From Streptomyces sp. WM6386 (lineage in GTDB: Bacteria; Actinomycetota; Actinomycetes; Streptomycetales; Streptomycetaceae): DNA of 64,000 nucleotides. The translations under genes and the position numbers were made by a program. Below the pieces are notes generated by a model. The model was not told where the DNA came from. It did no database searches and saw only the letters and a program-made list of their open reading frames with translations. The stretch lies in NCBI RefSeq assembly GCF_000972385.1, contig NZ_JXTE01000038.1, forward strand, positions 1 through 64,000, in the 5' to 3' direction. Shown here piece after piece: positions 49,759-58,964 of this stretch. Position 1 is the stretch's first letter. Every line of letters starts with the position of its first letter.

Positions 49759-51660
49759 ATGAGTGGTGAGGCTTTCGACTGGCACGAGTTCCTGGGGCGT
49801 TGGCAGAAGGAGTGGGTTCCGCGCGACGACGTGGACGAAGAAGAGGACGAGGACGGCGGACAGACCGCGGGCCCGAGCCGGCCCGGGGCGGACGAGGCGG
49901 TGATCGGCGCGGCCGAGGAGCGGCTGGGGCGGCGACTGCCCGCCTCGTACCGGGAGTTCCTTGCCGTGAGCGACGGGTGGCACGTGGACCAGACGGCCGG
50001 GGTCTATCAGCTCGGCGGCGCCGCGGACATCGACTGGTTCCGCGACCCGTACGACATGACCCCGCTGTACGAGGAGAACCTGGGCGACAACCCACGCAAG
50101 GAGGATGTCCTGCTGGCCGGGATGTGGCGACGGGCGCTCCGCCTGGAGACGGACTCCGACATGTCGAACGCGCTGCTCGACCCGGGCGACACCGACGAGG
50201 ACGGCGAGTGGGCGCTCTATGTCTACCAGGGCTGGGGCGGTGAACTGCCGGTCCGTTACCCGTCGTTCCGCGCGTACATGGAGGCCATGTACCGCGGCTT
50301 CCACTCCGACCGGGCGCAGAGATCCGACTTCGTGAACGCGACCACGCGCGTCCAGGACGCCCACGTGGCAGACGCCTACCTGCTGGCCCTGCGGGGACGG
50401 TACGAGGTGGCACTGTCCCTGCTCGAGGAGGCGCGGTCCTTCGGACGGCCACGCAGCGCCGTCCTGCTGAACCAGCTCCGGCACCTGCTGGCTCCGCGCA
50501 GCCCCCGGGATTACGGCCGCCTGGTCGACGACCCGCGCTACCTGGCCGAGATTCTGCCCGTGGAGGCCATGACGCCGGCACGCGGCGAATGGCGGTTGGG
50601 TGGGGACGACCACTGGCTCGGGATGATGGCCGCGCGCGGGGCAGCCCGGCAGACCGCCGCGACCGTACTGGGCGCGCTGCGGGACGGCACCCATCACTAC
50701 GCGCCTCCCGGTCCCTGGGGGCGGGCCGTCGCCGAGGCCCGGGAGACGGCCCGTTGGGGGGCGACCGACGCCGCGTGGCGGGCGCTGCGGGAGGCGCTTC
50801 CCCAGTGGGAGACGCCCGGGCCCTCACTGCTCGCCCCGATCGGCCTGCTCGCCGATCCGGTCCTGGGTCCGCTGGTCACACCGGAGCGTGGGCGGGAAAT
50901 CCTCGCGACACCGCGGGCCGGGCAGACGGGACCCGTTCCGGAGCCGGTGCCCGATCTCGACCCGCCGGGCCTCGCGTGGCTGACTGAGACCACGGCGAAC
51001 CGGCAGCCGCTGGACGGATACCGCTGTGTCTGGGTCGAGGGGATCGACCCCGCCGACCTGCCCGCCCTGATCGGTGAGGAAGGCGCCGCACTGAGCGGGC
51101 CCACGGATCCGCGCAGGGCATCATGGCAGGCGCCCAAGCCGCATGAGCGGGAAGGCGTGGAACTCTGGGAGGACCGGCCCGTGGTCGCCGTCGGCCGCAC
51201 CGCCGAAGGGTGGGCCTTCGCCTTCGACGGCCACTCCCACCACCATCTGCACAAGCTGTTCCTGTCCCCCGCTCAGGCCGCCTCCTCGGCCGGCCGCGCG
51301 GTCGTGGTGTGGCGCGACCCGAGGCACTCGTCCCCGGGTGAGCGCTCGGCCGCGTTTCATCTGTCGGTGGCCGAACAGGGCGAGGAGCTCTACGCGTTCA
51401 CCGTGCGGGGCACCGAGATCCGCTGCTCCGGCGCGATACCCGACGCGCTGGATCCCGCGCGGCTGTTCCGCCCGGACGACACCGAGCTGGACTGCGAACT
51501 GCGTGCGCTGGAAGCCCTGCACACCGAACTCGGGCTCTCACTCCCTCGATTCGCGCTGACCCACGGCAGCCTTCACACCTTCACCACCCGCTCCTGGACC
51601 CGGGCGCCACGCGAGGGCGAGGGGTTCGCGTACGTCACCCTCGGACGGCCCCGGCACTGA
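49759..51660 (+). CDS. Large SMI1/KNR4-family protein
   Basis: Residues 45-180 match the SMI1/KNR4 fold: GAAEERLGRRLPASYREFLAVSDGW, GVYQLGGAADIDWF and WALYVYQGWGGELPVRYPSF. The remaining 450 residues (for example GEWRLGGDDHWLGMMAARGA and WAFAFDGHSHHHLHKLF) are not recognised; they look like an additional helical region and a C-terminal beta-rich domain. Standard family members are 150-250 residues and often are immunity proteins in toxin systems. No toxin gene is adjacent, so the role is open. ATG 49759 follows no ribosome site but is the first residue of a conserved start. Confidence 0.65.
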   Translation: MSGEAFDWHEFLGRWQKEWVPRDDVDEEEDEDGGQTAGPSRPGADEAVIGAAEERLGRRLPASYREFLAVSDGWHVDQTAGVYQLGGAADIDWFRDPYDMTPLYEENLGDNPRKEDVLLAGMWRRALRLETDSDMSNALLDPGDTDEDGEWALYVYQGWGGELPVRYPSFRAYMEAMYRGFHSDRAQRSDFVNATTRVQDAHVADAYLLALRGRYEVALSLLEEARSFGRPRSAVLLNQLRHLLAPRSPRDYGRLVDDPRYLAEILPVEAMTPARGEWRLGGDDHWLGMMAARGAARQTAATVLGALRDGTHHYAPPGPWGRAVAEARETARWGATDAAWRALREALPQWETPGPSLLAPIGLLADPVLGPLVTPERGREILATPRAGQTGPVPEPVPDLDPPGLAWLTETTANRQPLDGYRCVWVEGIDPADLPALIGEEGAALSGPTDPRRASWQAPKPHEREGVELWEDRPVVAVGRTAEGWAFAFDGHSHHHLHKLFLSPAQAASSAGRAVVVWRDPRHSSPGERSAAFHLSVAEQGEELYAFTVRGTEIRCSGAIPDALDPARLFRPDDTELDCELRALEALHTELGLSLPRFALTHGSLHTFTTRSWTRAPREGEGFAYVTLGRPRH

Positions 51661-51702
51661 CCGCGGGCGGGGCCCGCCCCCGTGGAAGGGCCGTTCGGCC
51701 CT
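51661..51702 (+). terminator. Hairpins after the SMI1/KNR4 gene
   Basis: GGGCGGG/CCCGCCC and a second stem AGGGCCG-TT-CGGCCCT follow within 42 bases of the stop. Confidence 0.55.
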
Positions 51703-51864
51703 GCTTCCCGCCCGCACGGCCCGTAGGACCCTCCGGCTGGCCCGGAAGATCATGCCGAAGATGAGGTGGGCCGGCCACCGCACGCCCCTGCGGGGCCGGC
51801 CACGTCAGCACAACTGCCCCGCCCGGGCCAGAGCCGCCCAGCCGCCCAGGCACCCGACTAGGCG

Positions 51865-51877
51865 AGACGTATCGTCT
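51865..51877. promoter_or_regulatory. TetR-like operator before the ABC-F gene
   Basis: AGACGTATCGTCT is an inverted repeat with 5-bp arms around TAT. It lies next to a TATTCT -10 candidate (51881-51886), about 165 bases upstream of the ABC-F start. Confidence 0.45.
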
Positions 51878-52042
51878 TGTTATTCTCTTCGTCGTGCCGT
51901 ACCGTCCTCCACATGGGTTCCCTGTGAGACAGCCCGGCGCCACCCGCGTAGAGCACCGCTCCGCGGTCGCGCGCCTCGCGTGCAGTCATCCACCCCGATC
52001 CCGCCCCGGGTTGAATCCCGCGCGGCCAGGAGGGACCCGATC

Positions 52043-53704
52043 GTGCACACCTCACAACTCACCCTTGACCACGTCACCAAGCGCTACCCCGGCCGCACCG
52101 TCCTCGACCAGGTCTCCTTCACGCTGAAGCCGGGCGAGAAGGCCGGGCTCATCGGGGACAACGGCGCCGGCAAGTCCACCCTCCTCCGGCTCATCGCAGG
52201 TCAGGAGAGTCCGGACAGTGGCGAGTTGACCGTGATCGCCGCCGACGGCATCGGCTATCTGCCACAGAGCCTCCCCCTGCCCCCGACCGCCACCGTCCAG
52301 GACGCCGTCGACCTGGCCCTTGCCGACCTGCGTGCCCTGGAGGCGGAACTGCGCCGGGCCGAACAGGCCCTGGGCGACGGCGCGGGCCCGGCGGACCTCG
52401 CCACGTACGCCGTACTCCTCGGACGCTACGAGACCCGGGGCGGCTACGACGCGGACCACCGCGTGGACATCGCCCTGCACCACCTCGGCCTGCCCGCCCT
52501 CCGCCGTGAGCGCCCACTCGGCACCCTGTCCGGCGGCGAACGCTCCCGCCTTGCCCTGGCCGGCGTCCTCGCCGGCCGCCCGGAACTGCTGCTCCTGGAC
52601 GAGCCGACGAACGACCTGGACGATCAGGCCGTCGAGTGGCTGGAGGCACAACTGCGGGCGCACCACGGCACAGTGCTCGCGGTCACCCACGACCGTGTCT
52701 TCCTGGAACGCCTGACGACCACGGTCCTGGAGGCCGAGGCGGGGAAGGTCACCCGTTACGGCGACGGCTACGCCGGCTACCGCACGGCGAAAGCGGCGGA
52801 GCGCCACCGCCGGCTCCAGGAGTACGGGCGATGGCGGGACGAGCTGGCCCGCAACGAGCGGCGGGCCGCCGGTCACGCCATCGGCCTCGACGCCATTCCG
52901 CGCAAGGCACCGCTGGCCAACTTCGGCCACGGCGGCTTCCGCGCCCGCGGCCGGGCCCACGGCGCGATGGCCCGTATCCGCAACGCCCGCGAGCGGGTCG
53001 AGAGGCTGACCGCGAACCCAGTGGCGCCGCCGCCGGACCCGCTGGTCTTCCGAGCGCAGATGGGAACGACAGAGCATGCCACGGAGCTCCCCGCCGTCGA
53101 GCTGTCGGACGTACGCGTCAGAGACCGCCTCCACCTGGATTCCCTCACCCTCGGCCGCAGCGGCCGGCTTCTGGTCACGGGCCCCAACGCCGCCGGCAAG
53201 ACCACACTGCTGCGGCTCCTCGCCGGTGAGCTGCGAGCGGACGAGGGCTCGGTGCGGGTGCCGGGCCGGGTGGGTCATCTGCGTCAGGACGAGACACCGT
53301 GGCCCCCGGGCCTGACGGTGACCGAGGCATTCGCGCTGGGGCGCGCAGGCTCCGCCGACGAGCACGCGGACGCCCTGCTGGCCCTCGGCCTCTTCGACCC
53401 GGCCCAACTGAGCTTGCGCATGGGCGAGTTGTCGTACGGCCAGCGCCGCCGCGTGGATCTGGCGCGGCTGGTCTCGCAGCCCGCCGAGCTCCTGATGCTC
53501 GACGAGCCGACGAACCACCTCTCCCCGGCGCTGGTCGAGGAACTTCAGGAGGCACTCACCGGCTATCCGGGGGCGATCGTGCTGGTCACCCACGACCGCG
53601 CACTACGGACGCGGTTCCAGGGCGAGCATCTGCACCTGTCCGGCTCTTGTCCCCCATCGGCTGAGGGCTCTCCCGCGTCCTCGACCAAGCACAGGGATCG
53701 ATAG
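52043..53704 (+). CDS. ABC-F family ribosome-associated ATPase (resistance-type)
   Basis: Two ATP-binding cassettes lie in one 553-residue chain without membrane segments: Walker A GLIGDNGAGKSTLLR near 40 and TGPNAAGKTTLLRLL near 383, signatures LSGGERSRLALA and MGELSYGQRRRVDLA, and DEPTNDLD/DEPTNHLS. The linker between them (about 240-330, charged helices) is the ABC-F interdomain region that enters the ribosomal exit site. Resistance-type members release macrolides or similar antibiotics from the ribosome; translation-factor types are the alternative. GTG 52043 has GGAGGG upstream. The 157-base leader and the TetR-like site suggest drug-induced expression. Confidence 0.85.
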   Translation: MHTSQLTLDHVTKRYPGRTVLDQVSFTLKPGEKAGLIGDNGAGKSTLLRLIAGQESPDSGELTVIAADGIGYLPQSLPLPPTATVQDAVDLALADLRALEAELRRAEQALGDGAGPADLATYAVLLGRYETRGGYDADHRVDIALHHLGLPALRRERPLGTLSGGERSRLALAGVLAGRPELLLLDEPTNDLDDQAVEWLEAQLRAHHGTVLAVTHDRVFLERLTTTVLEAEAGKVTRYGDGYAGYRTAKAAERHRRLQEYGRWRDELARNERRAAGHAIGLDAIPRKAPLANFGHGGFRARGRAHGAMARIRNARERVERLTANPVAPPPDPLVFRAQMGTTEHATELPAVELSDVRVRDRLHLDSLTLGRSGRLLVTGPNAAGKTTLLRLLAGELRADEGSVRVPGRVGHLRQDETPWPPGLTVTEAFALGRAGSADEHADALLALGLFDPAQLSLRMGELSYGQRRRVDLARLVSQPAELLMLDEPTNHLSPALVEELQEALTGYPGAIVLVTHDRALRTRFQGEHLHLSGSCPPSAEGSPASSTKHRDR

Positions 53705-53710
53705 GCCACA

Positions 53711-53729
53711 CCTATACGGGGCATCGATT
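53711..53729. promoter_or_regulatory. Putative LysR site before dctA
   Basis: CCTATACGGGGCATCGATT shares 15 of 19 bases with 57385-57403 upstream of ttuC. Both carry an ATAC-N3-RYAT core, as expected of a LysR-type site. Confidence 0.5.
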
Positions 53730-53826
53730 TTTGGTCGTGGACCCCCCGCGCCGGACCCGGGTTCACTGTGGCCCAAAGCTGGCGCGGACCGATGGGGCTC
53801 GGTGTCGCGCGATCAGGGAGGTTGCA

Positions 53827-55239
53827 ATGACGCATACCCCGGGCAACGGACGAGCCGAGCAGGCCGCGCGTATCGCGGCGAAGCCGTGGTATCGCCAGTT
53901 GTACGTCCAGGTGCTGGTGGCGATTGTGATCGGTGTCGTGCTGGGCTGGAAGTGGCCTGATCTGGCCACCGACATGGAGCCGATCGGCACGACGTTCATC
54001 ACCGCGATGAAGATGCTGATCGGACCGATCGTCTTCCTGACGATCATCGGCGGCATCGCCGGCGTCGCGGACCTGAAGAAGGTCGGCCGCACCGGGATCA
54101 AGGCGCTGACCTACTTCCAGGTGGGCACGATCGTGGCCCTGCTGACGGGTCTGGTGGCGATCAACATCTTCCGGCTCGGAGACGGTGTGCACGCCGACCC
54201 CTCGACGCTCCAGACCTCGGGCGACGCGAGCCAGTACGTTGAGCAGGGCGAGCACCAGCACTGGTGGGAGTTCCTCACCAACATCGTGCCGGACAGTGTC
54301 TTCGGCCCGTTCGTCGAAGGGAAGATCCTCCAGGTGATCTTCCTGGCCGTGGTCTTCGGCATCGCGATCAAGCTGGTGGGCAAGACCGGCGAGCCGATCA
54401 TCGCGGCCGTGGGACGCCTGACCGAGGTCGTCTTCAAGGTCCTGTCCTTCGTGATGAAGGCCGCGCCGCTGGGCGCCTTCGGCGCGATGTCGTACGCCAT
54501 CGGGAAGTTCGGCCTGTCCACGCTCACCAGCCTCGGCTCGCTGATCCTCCTCTTCTACGTCACCTCGGCCCTGTTCGTCGTGGTCGTGCTCGGCGGAGTG
54601 CTCGCCCTGTACGTGCGGCTGAACATCTTCCAGCTCTTCCGCTACTTCAAGGAGGAGTTCTGGCTGATCCTCGGCACCTCCACCGCCGAGCCCGCGCTGC
54701 CCGGACTGATGCGCAAGCTCCACTTCATGGGCGCCGAGCGGTCCACGGTCGGCCTCGTCGTGCCGACCGGCTACAGCTTCAACCTCGACGGCGCGGCGAT
54801 CTACCTCTCCCTGGCCACGCTGTACATCGCCCAGGCCACCGACACCTCCCTCTCCCTGGGGCAGCAACTCGGTCTGCTGGCCGTCATGTTGCTGACCTCC
54901 AAGGGCGCGGCGGGTGTGGCCGGCGGCGGATTCATCGCGCTCACCGCCACGCTGTCGACGGTCGGATCCGTCCCGGCCGCGGGCATCATGCTCATCTTCG
55001 GCATCGACAAGTTCATGTCGGAGTGCCGGGCCCTGGTGAACTTCTTCGGCAACGCCGTAGCCACCTTGTTCGTCGCCAAGTGGGAGAACGGCCTGGATCT
55101 GGAACGGGCCCGGGCGGTGCTGGCCGGCAAGGCGGGAGAGCCCTCGCTCGCCGCAGAGCCCGAGGCGGAAGCCGAGCCGCGCGTCATGCTCGACAAACAG
55201 CGCCCAGCCGCCGTACACCCCGCCGAGGTGGCCCCCTGA
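53827..55239 (+). CDS. dctA: C4-dicarboxylate:cation symporter (DctA-type), probable tartrate transporter
   Basis: The 470-residue protein has the DAACS family marks: an N-terminal helix YVQVLVAIVIGVVLGW, LIGPIVFLTIIGGIAGVADLKK, the helical-hairpin serine motif (STAEPALPGLM), SFNLDGAAIYLSLATLYIAQA, SKGAAGVAGGGFIALTATL and FFGNAVATLFVAKWENGLD. Eight transmembrane segments plus two hairpins are expected. It takes up dicarboxylates with sodium or protons. The neighbouring glycerate kinase, LysR and tartrate dehydrogenase suggest tartrate or malate as substrate. ATG 53827 has GGGAGG 5 bases upstream. Its stop overlaps the ATG of the next gene by one base. Confidence 0.9.
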   Translation: MTHTPGNGRAEQAARIAAKPWYRQLYVQVLVAIVIGVVLGWKWPDLATDMEPIGTTFITAMKMLIGPIVFLTIIGGIAGVADLKKVGRTGIKALTYFQVGTIVALLTGLVAINIFRLGDGVHADPSTLQTSGDASQYVEQGEHQHWWEFLTNIVPDSVFGPFVEGKILQVIFLAVVFGIAIKLVGKTGEPIIAAVGRLTEVVFKVLSFVMKAAPLGAFGAMSYAIGKFGLSTLTSLGSLILLFYVTSALFVVVVLGGVLALYVRLNIFQLFRYFKEEFWLILGTSTAEPALPGLMRKLHFMGAERSTVGLVVPTGYSFNLDGAAIYLSLATLYIAQATDTSLSLGQQLGLLAVMLLTSKGAAGVAGGGFIALTATLSTVGSVPAAGIMLIFGIDKFMSECRALVNFFGNAVATLFVAKWENGLDLERARAVLAGKAGEPSLAAEPEAEAEPRVMLDKQRPAAVHPAEVAP

Positions 55240-56408
55240 TGGCGTCCGTCCTGATCGGCCCCGGACAAGTTCAAGGGCTCCCTCACCGCCGACGCCGTGG
55301 CCCGTGCCGTGGCCGACGGGATCCTGGCGGCCTCCCCGCACACCCGCGTCACCCGGCTCGCCCTGGCCGACGGGGGTGAGGGCAGCGTCGCTGCCGCCTG
55401 CACGGCCGCTTCCGTGCCGAGACGGTCATCGTGGCGGGGCCCACCGGGCGGCCCGTCACGGCCTCCGTCGCGGTCGAAGGCCGTACCGTCCTCGTCGAGG
55501 CCTCCGCGATCTGCGGCCTCGGCGTGCTGCCGGACGGACGCACGGCACCGCTGACTGCCACCAGCCGCGGCATCGGCCAGGCAATCCGGTACGCGCTGGC
55601 GGGCGAGGCCGACACCATCGTCCTCGCCCTCGGCCGGGTCGCCACCACCGACGGCGGCGCGGGCCTGCTCCAGTCCCTCGGCGCCGTACTCGCCCGCGCG
55701 GACGGCACCCCCATCGGCCCCGGCGGCCGCGGGCTCGCCGCCCTCCACACCGTCGACCCCGGCGAGGCCCGCGCCGCGCTCGCGGGAGTCGACCTGGTCC
55801 TCGCCACCAACGTGGACAACCCTCTGCTCGAAGCACGGGGTACCGCCGCCGTCTACGGCCCCCAGAAGGGGGCGACCGACAACGACGTCCGCGAGTTGGA
55901 CGCGGCGCTGACGGGGTTCGTACGACGACTGGAGGCGGCCGGCGTCCCGGACGCGGCCGGCCTCGCCCGTACCGCCGGAGCCGGAGCGGCCGGCGGGCTC
56001 GGATACGCCGGGATGCTGCTGGGCGGCCGGGGGTGCTCGGGGGCCGACTGCTTCCTGACCCTGCTCGGTGCCGACGAACTGCTCGCGGACGCCGACTTCG
56101 TGGTCACCGGGGAGGGCAGCCTCGACGAGCAGTCACTGTCGGGCAAGCTGCCGGTCGCCCTGGCGAGGCGTGCCCAGCAGGGCGTTCCCGAGCACGCCGT
56201 GGCGGGCCGCCGCACCCTGCCTCCGGAACGGACCGCCGCCCACTTCCGCTCCGTGCAGGCCTTGACGGACCTCACCGACCAGGACTGCGCCACCGACAGC
56301 GCACTGTCCGCGCAGCTGCTCACGCGGTACGGCCGTGCTCTCGCCGACCGCTGGATCGGCGGCTCCGGGGAGGAGGCGGTGTCGGCGGCTAGGTTGACCC
56401 TGACCTAG
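55239..56408 (+). pseudogene. Glycerate kinase (GlxK family) with two compensating frameshifts
   Basis: The start MASVLIGP at 55239 overlaps dctA. The conserved PDKFKGSLTADAVARAVADG and RLALADGGEGSVAAA follow in the next frame from about 55258 to 55395. The rest, from HGRFRAETVIVAGPTGRPVT through GLLQSLGAVLARADG, DNPLLEARGTAAVYGPQKGA and VVTGEGSLDEQSL, is back in the first frame. Two one-base changes of opposite sign enclose the break. Sequencing error is possible. The enzyme would phosphorylate D-glycerate, made by ttuC from tartrate, to 2-phosphoglycerate. Confidence 0.7.
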
Positions 56409-56432
56409 GACGAATCGATCGGCGGAGGCACC

Positions 56433-57332
56433 GTGGACGCGCGCCAGCTGGAGTACTTCCTGGCCATCGTGGAACACGGCGGCTTCAGCAGGGCCGCCGC
56501 CGCGCTCCACGTGGCCCAGCCGTCGCTGTCGCAGGCCATGGCGAACCTCGAGGCCGACCTCGGAGTCGCCCTCTTCCACCGCGTGGGCCGAGGTGTCGTC
56601 CTCAGCGAAGCCGGCACGGAACTGCTGGAACCCAGCCGCCGCGTCCTGCGCGACCTGGCCGCCGTCCGCGACACCGCCGCCGCACTCGCCGGGCTGCACG
56701 GCGGCACGGTCGAGCTGGCCACCATGCCCTCGCCCGGCATCGAGCCACTGACCACCCTCGTCCACCGCTTCGCCGAGCTGCACCCATCCGTGACGGTCAG
56801 CACCCAGGCCGCGTTCACCCCCGACGAGGTCGTCTCCCTGGTCCGCAGCGGGGCCTGCGAGCTGGGTCTGCTGGGTTCCTCGAGCCCCGTCAACCCCTCG
56901 GGGCTCGACGTCCTGCACGTCGAGGACCAGCCCTTCGTGGTCGTCGCCGCGCCCGGCGGGGCGATCGAGGACGACGTCACCATCCGGCCCGAGGAACTGG
57001 CCGGACAGAAACTCATCGCCTCGCGCACGGGCAGCCTGATGCGCACCATCGTCGACGACATCACGGCGGGCGGCACCGGCACGGAGATCGTGACCATCGT
57101 CGACCACCGCACCTCGATCCTGCCGCTCGTCCTGACGGGCGTGGGCGTCGCCGTGCTGCCCTCGTCGTGGACCCGCCTGGCCCGCCGGTGCGGAGCCGTG
57201 GTGGCGCCCATCGAGCCGACCGCCCACCTCCATGTGGCGATGGTCAGTCTGCCCGCGCACCTCACCCCGGCCGCGCGCGCTTTCCTGGCCCTCACCAAGT
57301 CGCTCGCTCAGCGACGGGTTCGCGGCACCTGA
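56433..57332 (+). CDS. LysR-family transcriptional regulator of the tartrate cluster
   Basis: Residues 1-60 form the helix-turn-helix (DARQLEYFLAIVEHGGFSRAAAALHVAQPSLSQAMANLE). Residues 90-295 form the two-lobed effector domain (GGTVELATMPSPGIEPLTTLV, LPLVLTGVGVAVLPSSW). It lies between the glycerate kinase and ttuC, in the same direction, 24 bases after the kinase. The effector is probably tartrate or a related dicarboxylate. The matching sites upstream of dctA and ttuC are its most likely targets. GTG 56433 has GGAGG 6 bases upstream. Confidence 0.9.
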   Translation: MDARQLEYFLAIVEHGGFSRAAAALHVAQPSLSQAMANLEADLGVALFHRVGRGVVLSEAGTELLEPSRRVLRDLAAVRDTAAALAGLHGGTVELATMPSPGIEPLTTLVHRFAELHPSVTVSTQAAFTPDEVVSLVRSGACELGLLGSSSPVNPSGLDVLHVEDQPFVVVAAPGGAIEDDVTIRPEELAGQKLIASRTGSLMRTIVDDITAGGTGTEIVTIVDHRTSILPLVLTGVGVAVLPSSWTRLARRCGAVVAPIEPTAHLHVAMVSLPAHLTPAARAFLALTKSLAQRRVRGT

Positions 57333-57378
57333 CGCACAACCGGTCGGACGCACAACCGATCGGACGCACAACCGATCG
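57331..57378. repeat. Three tandem 16-bp repeats between lysR and ttuC
   Basis: GACGCACAACCGATCG occurs three times head to tail; the first copy has one change (GGTCG). Each contains the palindrome CGATCG. The array begins inside the lysR stop codon and ends 6 bases before the putative LysR site. Confidence 0.9.
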
Positions 57379-57384
57379 GCCGCG

Positions 57385-57403
57385 CCTATACGTCGTATCG
57401 AAT
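57385..57403. promoter_or_regulatory. Putative LysR site before ttuC
   Basis: CCTATACGTCGTATCGAAT contains the inverted repeat ATACG-T-CGTAT and matches the dctA site at 15 of 19 positions. Confidence 0.5.
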
Positions 57404-57478
57404 CCACGTCTTGGACGTGTCGCGTGGGCGCTGTGTTGACTCGGAGCAACCGCAAAGACAGCCAGCCGGAGGCACCTC

Positions 57479-58564
57479 ATGACCACCGCACCCCGCACGT
57501 TCCGCATCGCCGCCATCCCCGCCGACGGCGTGGGCAAGGAGGTCGTCGCCGCAGGACGCGCCGTCCTCGACGCCCTGGCCGAGGACTCCGGCGGTGCCTT
57601 CGCCTTCGACTGGCAGGAGTTCCCCTGGGGCTGCGAGTACTACGAGCGCACCGGCACGATGATGGACGAGGACGGGCTCGACCAGCTCAAGGACTTCGAT
57701 GCGATCTACTTCGGCGCCGTCGGCTGGCCGAACGTCCCCGACCACATCAGCCTGTGGGGCCTGCGCCTGAAGATCTGCCAGAACTTCGACCAGTGGGCCA
57801 ACGTCCGCCCCGTACACTTCCTGCCCGGCGTGCAGAGCCCGCTGCGCAAGGCCGACGACACCGAGCTGGACTGGGTCGTCGTCCGCGAGAACAGCGAGGG
57901 CGAGTACGCCGGGCTGGGCGGCCGCAACCTCGGCGGCCGCGGCCCCGGCGGTGAAGTCGCCGTCCAGTCCGCCCTGTTCACCGAGGTGGGCTGCGAGCGG
58001 ATCATGCGGTTCGCCTTCGACCTCGCCCGTACCCGCAGCCGCCGCAAGGTCTCGTCGGTGACGAAGAGCAACGCGCAGCAGTACGGCATGGTCCTGTGGG
58101 ACGACGTGTTCAAGCGCGTCGCTCTCGACTACCCGGACGTGGAGACGGAGAGCGTCCTGGTCGACGCGATGTCCGCGAAGTTCGTGCTGAAGCCGGAGGA
58201 CCTCTCGGTCGTCGTCGCCTCCAACCTCAACGCCGACATCCTCTCCGATCTCGGCAGCGCGCTGGCCGGCAGCCTGGGCCTCGCCGCCAGCGCCAACCTC
58301 AACCCCGAACGCCGCTTCCCCAGCATGTTCGAGCCGGTCCACGGCTCCGCGCCGGACATCGCCGGGCAGGGCCTGGCCAACCCGATCGGTGCGGTCGGCA
58401 GCGCCGCCCTGATGCTGGAGCACTTCGGCCTGCCCGACCAGGCGGCCCGACTGCAGAAGGCGATCGAGACGACGACGGGCGCGGGCATCCTCACCCGCGA
58501 CGTCGGCGGCACCGCCTCCACGGAGGACGTCATCAAGGCGCTCATCGACGCACTCAACGCCTGA
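57479..58564 (+). CDS. ttuC: Tartrate dehydrogenase/decarboxylase
   Basis: This is a 361-residue isocitrate/isopropylmalate-dehydrogenase-type protein with the tartrate dehydrogenase pattern: IAAIPADGVGKEVVAAG, FGAVGWPNVPDHISLWGLRLKI, ENSEGEYAGLGG (Arg/Tyr substrate loop), DAMSAKFVLKPEDL and MFEPVHGSAPDIAGQGLANP. It oxidises tartrate or D-malate with NAD and a divalent metal; meso-tartrate gives D-glycerate. With the dctA-type carrier and glycerate kinase it forms a short route into glycolysis. ATG 57479 has GGAGG 8 bases upstream. A shared LysR-type motif and a tandem repeat lie upstream. Confidence 0.92.
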   Translation: MTTAPRTFRIAAIPADGVGKEVVAAGRAVLDALAEDSGGAFAFDWQEFPWGCEYYERTGTMMDEDGLDQLKDFDAIYFGAVGWPNVPDHISLWGLRLKICQNFDQWANVRPVHFLPGVQSPLRKADDTELDWVVVRENSEGEYAGLGGRNLGGRGPGGEVAVQSALFTEVGCERIMRFAFDLARTRSRRKVSSVTKSNAQQYGMVLWDDVFKRVALDYPDVETESVLVDAMSAKFVLKPEDLSVVVASNLNADILSDLGSALAGSLGLAASANLNPERRFPSMFEPVHGSAPDIAGQGLANPIGAVGSAALMLEHFGLPDQAARLQKAIETTTGAGILTRDVGGTASTEDVIKALIDALNA

Positions 58565-58964
58565 CCCCGCTCCCGTCGGACACGGGGCCGGATCCCACCG
58601 GACGGGCTCGTCGCGGTCTAAAGCGCAACGCGCCGTCGACGACGCGTGCGGCGACCTGTCCGGCACCGCCGGATGCCGACTTGGAGCACACACACCCTTC
58701 AGGCTCGAGACCATGGTCGTACGCATGACGCGCAAGCAAAGGCACGAGGATGGGGCGTGGATTCCGTCCCATGCCCGCGTCGGTGCTCTCAGCTCGGGAG
58801 GAAACCATGCTCCGAGCCGCTGCTCTGACTGCTTCCGGTCGCATCGGGAGGCCTCGCCCCGGACGCTGAGATTCTCCGCCGTTCCCCGGCGGGTCGGGAG
58901 CCAGTACAGCTCCCGGAGCCGCAGGCGGCGCCGATGCGGACGGCAGGCGCGGGGAGCTGTTCCG
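58565..58964. other. Intergenic stretch, no gene seen
   Basis: About 400 bases after ttuC hold no supported gene. A loose stem near 58570-58605 (CCCGTC/GACGGG) may end the tartrate transcript. Confidence 0.3.

Noticed and set aside
57331..57378. CRISPR array
   Set aside because: The three 16-bp copies are directly adjacent without spacers, and no cas genes are present.
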